In this document: positions 39,859-52,400 of the stretch, one piece after another
Numbering within the stretch: the first letter of the stretch is position 1
Layout of the letters: each line of letters opens with the position of its first letter
Assembly: GCA_041906145.1 (NCBI GenBank)
Contig: JAYRJU010000005.1
Location: 186,001 to 250,000 of the forward strand
Direction of reading: 5' to 3'
DNA from: SHVO01 sp041906145
GTDB taxonomy: Bacteria > Pseudomonadota > Alphaproteobacteria > Rhodospirillales > Rhodospirillaceae
DNA: 64,000 nucleotides
Made by a program: the position numbers and the translations under genes
The notes under the pieces: generated by a model
Database searches by the model: none
What the model saw: the letters and a program-made list of their open reading frames with translations, nothing else
Told to the model about the DNA's origin: nothing

Positions 39859-42231
39859 GTGCTGGACGACACAAATTCGACAGGCGACACAACGACCGGC
39901 GGGGGCGCCAGGATCGGCGCGAAAATTCGTTCCGTCCCGTGGCGCAACGCGCTCAGTTTAAGGTGGTGGGGCCGCTGGTTCCGCGTCTCGATGATGCAGT
40001 CGGGACGTTTGACGACCATCCTCGTGCTTTTCGGCCTTTTGTTCGTGCGCATCGACGATCCGGTCGCACTGCAAGTCCTGCGCGCGCGCGTCTTCGACTT
40101 CTATCAGGTGCAGAAGCCGCGCGAAGCGCCGGCCGAAAGCCCGGTCACCGTCATCGATATCGATCAAAAGAGTATCGACGAACTCGGCCAGTTCCCGTGG
40201 CCACGCACGGCGATCGCCGACATGATCACCAACGCGACCGCGCTAGGCGTCAATGTCATCGGATTCGACGTCGTGTTCTCCGAACCGGATCAAACCTCCG
40301 TCGCCAAGATTGTCGAGAATGTGCCGGAGGGTCTCATTGATGACGACCTCCGCCGGCGCCTGATGGGCGTTCCCACCAACGACGCCATCCTCGCCGACGC
40401 CATCAAGAAAAGCGGCAAGGTCGTCCTGGGTCAGACGACGGTATCCGACCGGCTCGACTATAAGGGCGTCCCGCCGCGCACATCCTTCGCCGTGGTCGGC
40501 GACAGCCCGTTCCCCTATCTCACACGCGGCCAAAGCGTCCTTCGCCCGCTGCCCGAACTCGACCAGGTCGCGGCCGGCCGCGGCGTGTTCGCGCTCTCGG
40601 ACAAGTCCTTGGACCTCATTGTCCGTCAGGTCCCCATTGTCGTCTCCAACGACGAGACGCTGTACCCGTCCCTCACCTTGGAAATGCTGCGCGTCAGCTT
40701 ACGCGCCCGCACGATCGGGATATCCACGGATGCTTCGCTGCTCGGCGTGACTCAGATATTCGTGCGCCCGCCGCGCAGCCGCGAATCCTATGTGATCAAG
40801 ACCGACGGCAACGGCGAGCTTCGTCCCTACTTCCGCTCCAGCGCCTCATGGCGCGCGCAATATGTATCGGCGACCGACGTCATCCATAACCGGCTGCCGC
40901 CAGACTCGCTGAAAGGCAAATATGCTCTGGTCGGCATGTCGGCGACGGGCCTCATCGCCGACCTTCGCGCCTCGCCGCTGGACCCGGTCATGCCGGGGGT
41001 GGAAGCCCACGCCAACATCCTCGAGAACATCCTGTTCGATTCTCAGCTTAAATATCCGAACTACGCCCTGTCGGCGGAACTGATCGCCGCCACGGTTATC
41101 GGCCTGATCATGATCATCATCACCCCGATGGTCGGGATCGGTACCGGCTTCGCCGTCTTCGCGGCCGTGTCCGGCGGCTTCGCTTGGTATTCGTGGGAGG
41201 CCTTCTCCACGAAACTGGAGTTGATCGATCCCACATTCCCGATCGCGTCCTCGTTCCTGTTCTATGCCTTCTTGGCCTTCGCGGGTTACATGCGCACCGA
41301 ATCCCAGCGCAAACAGGTCCGCAGCGCCTTCGGCCAATACCTTTCGCCGGCCCTCGTGCAGAAACTCGCGGAAGACCCCTCGAAGCTCACGCTCGGCGGC
41401 GAAAACCGCGAAATGACCTTCATGTTCTCGGATATCCGCGGCTTCACTTCCATCTCCGAGCTTTTCGATGCCCAAGGTCTCACCCGCCTTATCAACCGGC
41501 TCCTGACGCCGCTCACCAATGTGATCCTGTCGACCAACGGCACCATCGACAAATACATGGGCGATTGCGTCATGGCCTTCTGGAATGCGCCGCTGGAGGT
41601 CACGGACCACGGCCCCAGCGCCTGCAAGGCCGCCCTCGGCATGGTCCAGGCGGTGAAGGATGTGAACAAAGTGCTGGAGGCCGAGGCGAAAGCCGAGGGC
41701 CGCGAGCATCGCGTGCTCAATGTCGGCATCGGCATCAATTCCGGCATAGCCTGCGTCGGCAACATGGGCAGCGAACAACGCTTCGACTATTCGGTGCTCG
41801 GCGACAGCGTGAACTTGGCGTCACGCTTGGAGGGCCAGTCCAAATCCTACGGTGTCACGATCGTCGTCGGCCAAAATAGCGCCGTCCTGTCGGACATGTA
41901 CCCGTTGCTGGAACTCGATCTCATCAAGGTGAAGGGTAAGAAACAGGCCGTGCGCATCTTTACCCTCGTCGGCGATATTCCCGTAAAAACGCAGGCATGG
42001 TTCTCGGACCTCAAACGTGAGCATGACGCGGCTCTCGCGGCCTATCGGGCCCAGCAGTGGGACGAAGCCGAAAGACGCATGGAAGCGGCCCGCGCCCTCG
42101 TGCGCCAGCAGTCCGGCCTCGTAACCGAAATGCTGGCGTTCTATGACATCATCGCCGAGCGTATCGCCGAATTTCGCGTTGAATCCCCAGGCTCCGAGTG
42201 GGACGGCGTCTATGTCGCCACGAGCAAGTAA
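39859..42231 (+). CDS. CHASE2-domain class III adenylate/guanylate cyclase
   Basis: 790 residues from GTG 39859 (GGGGGA 6 nt upstream; TTG at 39796 is in frame). Domain order: a membrane span near residue 60 (LTTILVLFGLLFVRI), a periplasmic CHASE2 sensor of about 300 residues (VTVIDIDQKSIDELGQFPWP, FDVVFSEPD, GKYALVGMSATGLIADLRAS), three membrane helices (LSAELIAATVIGLIMIIITP and following), then a cyclase catalytic domain. Metal Asp residues are in MTFMFSDIRGFTS and YMGDCVMAFW; RFDYSVLGDSVNLASRLEG has the Asp expected for ATP rather than GTP. It is followed after 9 nt by the GT4 gene and stands opposite the T1SS exporter. Confidence 0.93.
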   Translation: MLDDTNSTGDTTTGGGARIGAKIRSVPWRNALSLRWWGRWFRVSMMQSGRLTTILVLFGLLFVRIDDPVALQVLRARVFDFYQVQKPREAPAESPVTVIDIDQKSIDELGQFPWPRTAIADMITNATALGVNVIGFDVVFSEPDQTSVAKIVENVPEGLIDDDLRRRLMGVPTNDAILADAIKKSGKVVLGQTTVSDRLDYKGVPPRTSFAVVGDSPFPYLTRGQSVLRPLPELDQVAAGRGVFALSDKSLDLIVRQVPIVVSNDETLYPSLTLEMLRVSLRARTIGISTDASLLGVTQIFVRPPRSRESYVIKTDGNGELRPYFRSSASWRAQYVSATDVIHNRLPPDSLKGKYALVGMSATGLIADLRASPLDPVMPGVEAHANILENILFDSQLKYPNYALSAELIAATVIGLIMIIITPMVGIGTGFAVFAAVSGGFAWYSWEAFSTKLELIDPTFPIASSFLFYAFLAFAGYMRTESQRKQVRSAFGQYLSPALVQKLAEDPSKLTLGGENREMTFMFSDIRGFTSISELFDAQGLTRLINRLLTPLTNVILSTNGTIDKYMGDCVMAFWNAPLEVTDHGPSACKAALGMVQAVKDVNKVLEAEAKAEGREHRVLNVGIGINSGIACVGNMGSEQRFDYSVLGDSVNLASRLEGQSKSYGVTIVVGQNSAVLSDMYPLLELDLIKVKGKKQAVRIFTLVGDIPVKTQAWFSDLKREHDAALAAYRAQQWDEAERRMEAARALVRQQSGLVTEMLAFYDIIAERIAEFRVESPGSEWDGVYVATSK

Positions 42232-42240
42232 CCGGACGCC

Positions 42241-43413
42241 GTGAAGCTCCTCTTCTATTCGCCGCACACGCTTTTCGATTCTTCCAGCGGCGCGGCGTTG
42301 TGTGTCGCGACGTTGCTGGGCGAACTCAAGAAACAGGGTCACTCTTGCCTCGCGGTCACGGGCTCGGTAGTGGATACGCCCAATCCTTTGATTGATCGCG
42401 CACTGAGCGTCGCTCCGGCAAGCGCGATCACTGTGACGGGCGGCGACCTCAACATTCCCATACGCCGCGTGGCCTTCCACGACGTCGCCCATGTAATCGC
42501 CGGAAATGGCTGGACGCCCGGCGGCTTGCGGGCCGTGGAAGATACTGCCCTGCGGCAATTATTCCTCGATGCTTTTGCCGACTTCGAACCCGATGTCCTG
42601 CTTACGTACGGCGGTTATGTCAGCAACTACTACGCCGGCCAACATGCGCTCGCCAAGGGCCGCAGATCGGTGCTCTACGCCGCGTCTCCCAGTTACCTCA
42701 CGGGACTTCCTCACACCTTCAACCATGTGAACATGGTTCACACCGTTTCCCACGCGATGCGTGAACGACTGAACGCCGTCACATCGTTGCCTGTGTTCGC
42801 CACACGGACCTTCGTACGGCGCGAAGATACGCTTTGCGCTAACCGGCGCCCCACCTATGTCACTTTCGTCAATCCGATTCCGGAGAAAGGTCTGAAGATC
42901 GCTGCCGCGCTGGTGCGCGAATGTCATCGCCTGAAAAAGCCCTATAAGTTCCTCTTCATCGCGGGGCGCGGCACGCGTGAAAGCGTGCTGGCGGCCTGCC
43001 CCGAACTTGCCGGTCTCGATAATTTCTTTACCGCCGATAACACCTTTGATCCGCGTCGGATCTATGAACAGACCGCCGCGATTCTGTATCCATCCCTGTG
43101 GTTTGAACCGGCGGGGCGCATCCCGCTGGAAGCGAATATGAACGGCATCCCCGTGCTCGCGTCGCGCACCGGCGGTATCCCACAGATGCTGGACGGCGCC
43201 GGTTTTCTATTTGACGTGCCGGAGAAATCAGGCGTTGACCACATGGCCGAGGTATCCACGGAAGATATCGCGGCGTGGATCGCCACCTTGGACCGCCTGC
43301 ACGGCGAGCAGGCTTTCATGGATGACGCAGTGGCGCGCGCGCGCGCCGCCGATGCCCGCTACGATACGGCCGGAATGGCGCGGGATTTCGTAAACGCGCT
43401 GCGCCTGCCCTGA
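42241..43413 (+). CDS. GT4-type glycosyltransferase
   Basis: 390 residues, GTG start. MKLLFYSPHTLFDSSSGAAL opens a GT-B N-domain. The C-domain has VTFVNPIPEKGLKIAAALVR, FLFIAGRG, and the E-x7-E site FEPAGRIPLEANMNGIPVLA with ASRTGGIPQMLDGAGFLF. No membrane span. Sugar donor unknown. It is co-transcribed with the cyclase and convergent with the adhesin gene (2-nt gap), so it may glycosylate a surface structure linked to adhesion (inference). Confidence 0.88.
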   Translation: MKLLFYSPHTLFDSSSGAALCVATLLGELKKQGHSCLAVTGSVVDTPNPLIDRALSVAPASAITVTGGDLNIPIRRVAFHDVAHVIAGNGWTPGGLRAVEDTALRQLFLDAFADFEPDVLLTYGGYVSNYYAGQHALAKGRRSVLYAASPSYLTGLPHTFNHVNMVHTVSHAMRERLNAVTSLPVFATRTFVRREDTLCANRRPTYVTFVNPIPEKGLKIAAALVRECHRLKKPYKFLFIAGRGTRESVLAACPELAGLDNFFTADNTFDPRRIYEQTAAILYPSLWFEPAGRIPLEANMNGIPVLASRTGGIPQMLDGAGFLFDVPEKSGVDHMAEVSTEDIAAWIATLDRLHGEQAFMDDAVARARAADARYDTAGMARDFVNALRLP

Positions 43414-43415
43414 CC

Positions 43416-46400
43416 TTACGGGTAAGAGTCGATCAAAATGTTATTGTGCGTGAATGTGGCTCCCGCGCCGTCAATCGTGGCGAGTACGGTATATCCACCG
43501 CTCAGAAGACCGTTCGAATCGTAGTACAGCTTGCTGGTCGACTCCGAGTAGATCAGCGAAGGAAGCGAGGCGGTCCACTGCGCGTTCGTTCCGGCATTCG
43601 ACCCGTCGTAATCGCCCGCGATGCTGGAGAAATTGACGCCACTGGTCACCGCCCCATTCACAAGGCCGAATTCGAGCGCGTTCGTCTCCTGCAGAAGCAC
43701 CGTGTCCTGCCCAACATCGAAATCCGTGATGGTATCGCCGCCGTCGCCCGCCCCGGTGAGGATGAACGTGTCCGCACCGGTCCCACCCGTCAAGGTGTCA
43801 GCACCGGCGCCGCCCTGGATCGCGTTGTCATTTGCATCTCCAATCAGCGTATCGGCGAAGCCGCTGCCGATGATGTTTTCGATGCCGATTAAGGTGTCGG
43901 TGGCGCTGCTGCCGTCGGTCGCCGTGTGCTGGGCGAGGTTTACGGAGACCGCCCCGGCGTCGAGTTTGTAGGAGGCCGTATCGCTCCCGTCGCCGCCGAT
44001 CAGCCGGTCACTGCCGCCTTTGCCCATGAGGACGTCGTCGCCGTCGCCGCCGATCAACACGTCGCTCCCGGAATGTCCCGTAAGCGTGTCGTTGCCGGCG
44101 TCGCCGTAAAGCGCCGCGCCCGTTCCGACACCGATGGTCAAGTTATCGTCGCCGGTGGTGGAAGACTGCGAGATCGGCTTGGCTTCAAGGTCGATCCCGG
44201 TTGCCGAGAAGATCGGGTCCAGCGCGACGGTCCCTGACGTCGACACCAGCCCCGTGATGTCGCTGAACATCCCGGAGTACGAGCCCCACGTGATGGCATC
44301 GTCAAAAATGTGACCGCTCGTCGCGGTGTGATAGGCGTCACCGTCAATGTTAAGAACGCCGTCCAAGGTTGCCGCGCCCGTGATCACCAGGCGAGCATCT
44401 TCTCCGCCGCTCACACTCGCGAGCTCTATAACGCCCTCTTGATCGTTCACGAACGTACCTGTGATCGTCAGCACTGCATCCGTGCTGTCGTTGGTGAGAT
44501 CGCTGATCTTCAGCGTCGCCAGGGCGCTCGCATCATTCGTGCCGTTCACGAATGCGCCCGCGAACGCCGCGGCCGCATTATTGACCTCGAACAACCCGCC
44601 GCTGCGGTTGCGGAAAAACAGCCCGCCGTCCAACTCGACGCGCGCGAGTCCCGTGCCCGCCACCAACACAACCTCGCCGTAATTATTGAAATCGGTGCTC
44701 CGCAGCGCAAGCACTGCGTTACCCGCGGTCGGGGTTAAATTGATGATCCCCCGATTGGTATTGGTCAGCGAGTTGTTTGGTGTCTCACTGACCTCGATCG
44801 TCAGCGTGCTGTCGGAGCTCGCGGCCACGACGTTGACCGTGCCGCCGCTCTCGGAGTCGATCCCGCGCCGCCACGTGACGGAATCGGGGCTGAAGGCGCT
44901 GCTGCCCGTGGCGTCGATCACATTGATCTCGCCCGAGCCAAGGTAACTCATCGGGACCATCGTCACATCGACGACGGCGCTATACATATTCACGACGCCG
45001 GTGACTTCGGCTTCATAAGAAAAACCGCTGCCGCCAAACCCGGTCCAGGACGCGGTATTTCCGCCTTGCTCGCCCAGCACCAGCGTCAGGAAACCGCCAC
45101 TGCGTCCGACCTCGATATCGTAAAGGTGACTGCCGTCGACGGGCGTCATCTCCGTGGAAAGAGTTGCGCCCGGTTTAATCAGCAACGTACCGCCGGACGT
45201 TCCGCCCAAGGGGAACACCGGCGGCCCGCCGAAGGACGACGTGTCCGCGCGCAACGTACCGAAAGCGATGATCAGCGTCTTACCGGAAGAGATTTTTATT
45301 TTGCTTCCCGACTCGCCCACGAACAGCGTGCCTGAGAACGTCGTATCGGTCTCGATGTGCATCGTTCCGCCATTTTGATTGCGGAACTCTGTGTACTCCC
45401 ACCTGCGCGCACCGCCTGAGCCCACCTCGAACGCGATATCGCCGTCGTTCTCGACCACATCGACATCCGCGAAGGTGACGGTGACGTCGTCGTCGTTCCC
45501 GGTCCCGGCGGCGGTCAGGTGCATTTCGCCGTGGTTGAACCACTGGAAGTACTGCGAGAAGGTGACGTGGACGTCTCCGGAATCGCTGGCTTGGAACGTG
45601 AGCGCACCGCCCGAAAGATTGTCCATGTTCCCGAGGGCGCTGATGTTGCCGGCGAAATATTTGATCTCGCCTATATTCGAGGTCACATAGACGTTGGACG
45701 TCGCGTCGTTGTAGATCTCGACAAAATTGTTGTTGGTCAGATATAGCGCGGAGTACAGGCTCGCATCCTGGTCGGCGAAATTCAGCTTCACCAGGCCGTT
45801 GTTCTCAAGGTTCGTCGCAACGCTGATCGCCCCGTCGATGACGAGCGCGCTGTTAGCATCCACCAGGACCCCAGCCGCGGTCTGAATTTGCCCGAATTGG
45901 GTCGCGATCGTGAGGGTGGACGAGGTCAGCGTCACCCCGTTGACGGTTTGGGTCGTCGCCGGCGAATAGGTCACGTTGGCATTGGAGATCGCGACGCGGT
46001 CAATGGTCGAGGGCAGCGTGTTGGTCGACCAATTGTTAGCCACGGTCCAGGATCCGCTGGAGCCGCCATCCCATTCTAATGTGGCAATGACGGACGCCGA
46101 GATCATCGCGGTGTTACCGAGGCGGAGGCCGTTGGCGCGGGCCTCAGTCACCGTGACTTCAAATCCGCCGACGTGTGAGTCCACCTTGTTCGTGAAGTTG
46201 CCGCCGTAACCGTAGTCGATGGCGCGGACCATCAGGCCGCCGACACTTCCGGTGACCGTGCCGTTCACGGGCACGAAGCGGATCTGCGCGTCGTCCGAAA
46301 ACACCCATCCATTCCCCTCGTTGTCGAGGGTTGTCGGAATGTCGACCCATTCAGATCGGGTATCGTCGAGGAACTGGTATTTCCCTTGAGTCGATGGGTT

Positions 46401-49400
46401 AGCCAGGTTGCTCACGATGGCCACCCCGCCGAACGACTCATCATCAACGAGATAGGCTCCGATCGTCATATAGAGATACTGGGCGGTCGATGGGGACGCA
46501 CCCTGATCCAAGGTAAAGACCGCGTTCTGGCTGAAGGATGGCAGGTAGTCCACGGGATCGATCGTCACCGACACGTCCTGGTCCGTGGAGGCCGCACCCA
46601 CGGTCGCTCGGATCGTGAAGGCGTCCGAACCGCTATAGTCATTATTGGGCCGATAGACGACACGGCCCATCTGATCGACCGAAACAGTCCCATGGCTGGG
46701 GTTATTCTGGACGAGGTAGGTAATCGGATTGCCGTCAGCATCGAACGCGGCGAGCGTAAAGCTAATAGGCGTGTCTTCGGCCGTGGACGTATAAAAAGTG
46801 GGCGTCGCTCCCGTTGTCAGGGCCAATTGGTCGTAAACCCACGTCGGCGCGTTTCCGGCGCCCGCGATGATCCCGTGGTGGCCCGCCCCGGAATTGTCCA
46901 CCAGCACGGCCTGGCCGCTGATCGTGACTTCACCACCCTGCAGGAAGCTGTAGTAACCGACCAATCCGGGGTCGTCGTAAGTCGGCGGAAGTGAGATGTT
47001 TCCGCCGATAGTGCCGGACGACAGGGGAATTTCCCATATCCGGAGGCTCGCGATGTCGCCGTCGAAGGCTTCGCCGATATGAACGGATTCTGACGTGACT
47101 TGCCGGCTGGCCGCCGCAAAGTCGGGGTCAATATCCCCGCTTACCGTGACCTGTACGCCATCGATGAACAGCATAATGTTGTTCGTGCTGCTATCGTTGT
47201 TGTAGACAGCCGCGACGTCGTACCAAGTATGTGCCGACAGGGTGACGGCATTCGCAATGTAAGACGCCTGCGTCGACCCCGTTCCCATCCGCAGCTCGAG
47301 TTGGTTGGAGTTGTTCACTCGCAAGACGAACTCCATATTCGGCCCGCCGGACGCATTCTTCGAGACGATGACACGCTCGCCCGTCGCATCTTCGAGGCGG
47401 ACCCGCGCTTCGATGGTGAATGAGCCGGGCAAGTCCGTTAGCGTCGTCACATTCGCGACGTCGTCGATGGCGTCGAAGTGAAGGGCATACGGCGTGAAGT
47501 CGATGATCTTAATATCACCAAAAGCGGTAAGGTCTTCGGCGTTGCCGGGGCCATCGTTATAGACTTGGTTCCCGTCGATCGCGCCGAGGGTGTAGATTCC
47601 GGCTAGGTTCGAATCGTCTTGTGGATACGAGTACAGGCGGTTACCAGCGATCTCCGCCGCCGTGCGAACGTCGTCCCAAATCCGAACGTTGTCCATCGCA
47701 CCGGCGAAATAGTTATTCGGTCCGCTTGCGTATCCGCCGATGAAGATGTCCGCGTTCACCGAAAAGCTGCTGATAGATTGGTTGGAAGTCGCATTCGCGA
47801 CGATCGCCTCGCCATCGATGTAAAGCGTGAGGCTCTGCGTGCCGGCGTTGTAGCTGTATGCAACGTGGTGCCAATCATTATCGCTGATGACATCGCCGCC
47901 CGTTGCGACGGATGTTTTGGTGTTTCCGCCGCTTTCGATTTGGACGATCAGCGCGCCGGTGTCGATGCTCATGCGGGCGAAAGCGCCGGTTTGCCCGACG
48001 CCGACGATCAACATCTCGTTCGTATTGGTTGGATCGACTCGGATCCAGGCTTCCATGGTGTGGGACGAAACCCCCGAGGGATCCTGCGACCTGAAGCGGT
48101 CGTCCACGCCGTCGAATTGCAAGTAGCGGCCCGGGGTCAATGGCAGCACCACCGGCGGCGCCGTGATATCGATCACTTCGACGCCAAGACTCGTCGGCGG
48201 TCCCATGAGGATCAATTTGCCTGACGCTTGATCACCCACGGTGACTGGGCCGCTTACGCTGTAGGTGCCGTTGTAGGTCTCGTCCAAAGCGCGGACCATC
48301 AGCGAAGGCATATTGCCGGTGACACCCGCTGGCGCCGGCATGAAACGAAGGTATGAGCTCGCGGACAAAATCAGCGCGCTCTCGTCGTTCGCCACGGTTC
48401 CGATATCGAACCAGGTCGTGCCGTTGGCCGACCACTGCCACGCGCCGTGCGTTGTCGGGTTGGCGTTGTTCCCAATAATCACCAGACCATTGATGGTGTC
48501 GTTTCCGTCGTCGGGGTCAAGGAAGGTCGGACCGGTGAACATCGCCGAGATCAGCTGTCCGGGCGGATTGAGGTCGTCATCCCCAACATCCGGCAAGTCG
48601 TTCAGCCCCAAGATGATGGGGCGGTCGTTCACCGCACTGATGTTGAAATTAAGGATCTGCGACACGGTCGGGTTGGTGCCGTCGTTGATGGTGATCGTCG
48701 CGTGCCCGGTGGCCGTGCTGTCCTGCATCGGCGTGAAGGTGTATTCGCGGGTCGTCGGGTTGATCACGCGCGCGGCGCTCAGGGTACCGCCCGTCACGGT
48801 ATTGGCCCCAAACGTCAGGGTATTGTTTTCCGGGTCGCTGGCGACGATGCGGAAAGTGAACGGGGTGTCTTCGAAGATGTTGAAAGTATAATCGTCATCG
48901 CGCGCGACGGGCGGCGCGGGCGCAAGCCACGTCCCGCCACCGCCCAGGATTTGGCCAGCGTAGATATTGTGCCCGCCGCTCACGGAATCTGACACCCACG
49001 TGCTACCGGCGCCATCGGTGAACGGATAAGCGGCGACCAGGCCGGTCTCATTGATGATGGGGAGCGATTCGTTGCTCAAGTCGCCGATATCATTGGTATC
49101 AAGCACCGTTTCCCACACGGTTACCCGGGTGATATCGCCGTCGAAATACTCGCCGCTGTTCATCCGTCCGATGGTGAGCGGATCGGACAGGTCGTGCTGA
49201 CGCGTCGTCACCGTCTGCGAGGTGCTGCCGGTCTGAGCCCCATTGAGGTAAAGCGCCATGGAGCCAGAATCGGCGTCATAGGTGGCGGCGACAGAATACC
49301 AAACGCCGGCCTGCAAGGTTTCAGTACTGCTGATGATCTTGAAGGTCGATCCATTGAACATCGCGAATTCCAGGGCGCCCGAATTCACGTAAACCTGCAG

Positions 49401-52400
49401 ATCGTAATTGCCGCCGCCGCTGCCGCCTTTGCCGAGGATCGTGAAAACGCCGGAGGGCGCGACATCCATGCGGAACGCTGCCGTCAACGTGAAACTTCCA
49501 CTGAGATCGCGGATAGCCGTATCGACGTAAGTCGACGTCCCGTTAAAGTTCAGCGCCTGGCTGAAGTCCGCATCGACCTGGATCGGACGCGGCAAATTCC
49601 CAGTCGCGCCGCTGCCGGTACCGTCCAGGGAACTGCCGATGACCGCGGCGTTGCTGACGGAGCCGTTGATGTTGTTGTAGTCCTCGAAGGTGTACCAGAT
49701 CTTGAGATTGGGCGCCCCCGCGTCAACCGGGCCATTGTAAGCGCCTTGCACCTGCGTCGGCGTGCGCACGGCATCCCACACGCGGATATCGCCCATGTCG
49801 CCCTGGAAGGGTGCTGGCGTACCAAAATGGACGACGTCTGTGACGGTGAACGGAACGCCGAAATTGGCGCCGAGGCCAAGCGTGCCGCCCGCCGAGGATT
49901 CGGTGACGGGCGCGCCGTCGATGTAAAGTTCCACGTCGCCGGTCGCATGGTTGAAAGTGTAGCCGGCGTGGTGCCATTGACCGTCATTCAGGCTTGGACC
50001 GCCAACAACGAATTTTGTCTCGCCATTGTGATGAAGGTCGAGCCGCAACTGCCCGGAAGCGGTAAGGTAAAGGTCCGCCTTCCCGCCAATATCGGACAAG
50101 GTCTGGTTGGCGCCGGAATCACTGGTGCGGAACCATAGCTCGATGGTGTGCGACTGCAGTCCCGACAGGGCATTGTTGGTAACGAAAGCATCGTCTGCGC
50201 CGTCGAACTGAATGAACGCGCTTCCCGCCGTCGCGCCTAGAAACACAGGGGAGTCATTGGCTGGCGCGGGCGTATAGCTGATCGTGCCCGTAGTCATGGC
50301 GTCGAGCAGGTTGTATTGCCCGGTCGTGATCGGATCGGTGATTGTCAAGTTGACGTCGCCGGTCACGTAATTGAGGTTCGCGGAAATATTCGCGTAAGTG
50401 TCCGCGATGTCCTTGTAACTCGTCGCGATCGGCGAAATCGGCTCGATATCCAGAAGCTGCTGAATCGTCGCCGACCCCGAGACCATAGGGATGATCGGCA
50501 GAAGCTTACCGGCGAAAGTGGGCACCGCGGCGATCAGATTCGCGGCCGACATCATCAGTCCCACCTGACCGTTGACGATCCCCAGGATCTGCTCGACCTG
50601 CGCGACCGTCGGCGTCGCCGTGATAATCGGTAGGATGTTCGGGAATGCGGTCAGGCGCGCAGTACCAGCCACAAGATTCGCCGCCGTGTCGGCGACCGAC
50701 CCATACAAAACGGTTCCGGCAAGCGCATCGACTTGTCCAATTTCCGAGATGCTGGGCGCACCGAGGAGTTGGACCGCATAGGTTCCCGAGATCCCGGCGG
50801 TAATGATGTTCTGCGCGGTGTCCTCGACCGTGACGAGCGAGGCGCCCATACCGGATAAAGTCGTGACATTTCCGTTGGAGAAGCCGGAAACGCCGCTTGT
50901 AATGGTCACCTGGCGGCTGCCGAAATTGTCGGCCGCCAGCAGATTTGCAAGCGTCCCGCGCACTGTTACCGTATCCGGTGGGTTGGTGCCGTTCGCACCG
51001 TCGATGTTCGTCAGGTTGGTCGAAAGCGGTCCGCCGGACGCGACAACAATCGCTGGGTGTCCCGCGATGTTTCCACTGGCGTTCACGAACGCCATGATGT
51101 TCGCACCGGTATCTTGGATCGCGCCGAATGTAACGCCGGGCACCACGGCCTGGATCACGCTCAGGTCGGCGATGCTGATCGGGCCGATGACGCGCACGTT
51201 ATAACCGGACGTGATCACGGAAGATGTGACCAAGCTCTGAAGGAGCGCGCCCGATCCCACCACCGTCACATTGCCGGTGCCGTTCGCGGTATCGACGCTG
51301 GCCAACTGAGCGTTAGTCAGCGTCGGCGTGGCGATGACTTCAACGTTCTTATTGGTGATATAGGCTGCACCGGAGCCCAGAAGGACAGGGGCGATGCCAG
51401 CAACGACTGACGCGGAAACCGTACCGCTGGTCTTGATGTCGAAGTCGTGCAGAATTTCAACACCGACCACATCCGTAAACGCGATGTTCGTGGCGGTTCC
51501 CACATAACCGCTCGCACGCATGATGGTAAGATTCGCGTCGCTGATCGTCGTCGCCGTGACGGTGCCGGTGCCATTGGCCGTGTCGACGGTCTTGATGTCG
51601 GCGATGTTCGCCGAGTCCGTCACGATGACGTTTTGATTGTTGTACGTGCCTTGGGTCGACAACAGCGTCGCGATCGTGGCCGACGTTGCGACCGGGTCGG
51701 CGGAAATGATGACTTGCGCGCCGCTGGCGGTGATCACCCCGCCCGATGCGTTCGACAGCACGAGTGAGAACGTCTCGGCGGACTCGCTCGTCCCAAACGC
51801 GTTAATAGAGACGGTGACGGTCTGCGACGTTATTCCCGGGGCGAACGTCAATGTCCCCGATTGCGGCACGAAATCGCTGCTGTCGGCGGTCCCGGTCACG
51901 GTCGCATAGTTCACCGTCACGGAAGCCGATGTCGATTGGGACAAGGTTACGGTGAAGACCACCGACGTGGCCACCGCATCGCTCACCGTCGTGCCGCCGC
52001 TGAGCACGATATTCGGTATGACGACGTCGCCCAATATAGTACCGGTCGCGGACCCACCGGCGATGACCGCGCCAAGTGCGCCGGTGAGACGCATCGTGAA
52101 GGATTCATCGTCTTCACCGGTGGCGTCCGCCGCAATCGGCACCGAGACCGTTTGAGTCGTCTGTCCAACGAGGAACGTGACGGAGCCCGACGTCGCGGTA
52201 AAGTCGGAGCCCGCCGTCGCGCTCCCGCTTTCGGTTGTGTAGTCGACGGTGATCGTGTTTGTCGCGGCTGCGGACAGCGTGATCGTAAAGGTCAACGAAC
52301 CGGCCGCCGTGTCGCTGGCAGAGCCGCCGCTGATGGAGACCGTCGGCAACGGTGGATCGGCGGAAATGGAGACCGTGCCCGTTCCGTTGGCGATCGTCCC

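Noticed and set aside
48313..50138. Several plus-strand ORFs (190-315 codons) inside the adhesin gene
   Set aside because: They are antisense to continuous LamG/cadherin coding sequence and have no recognisable domain.
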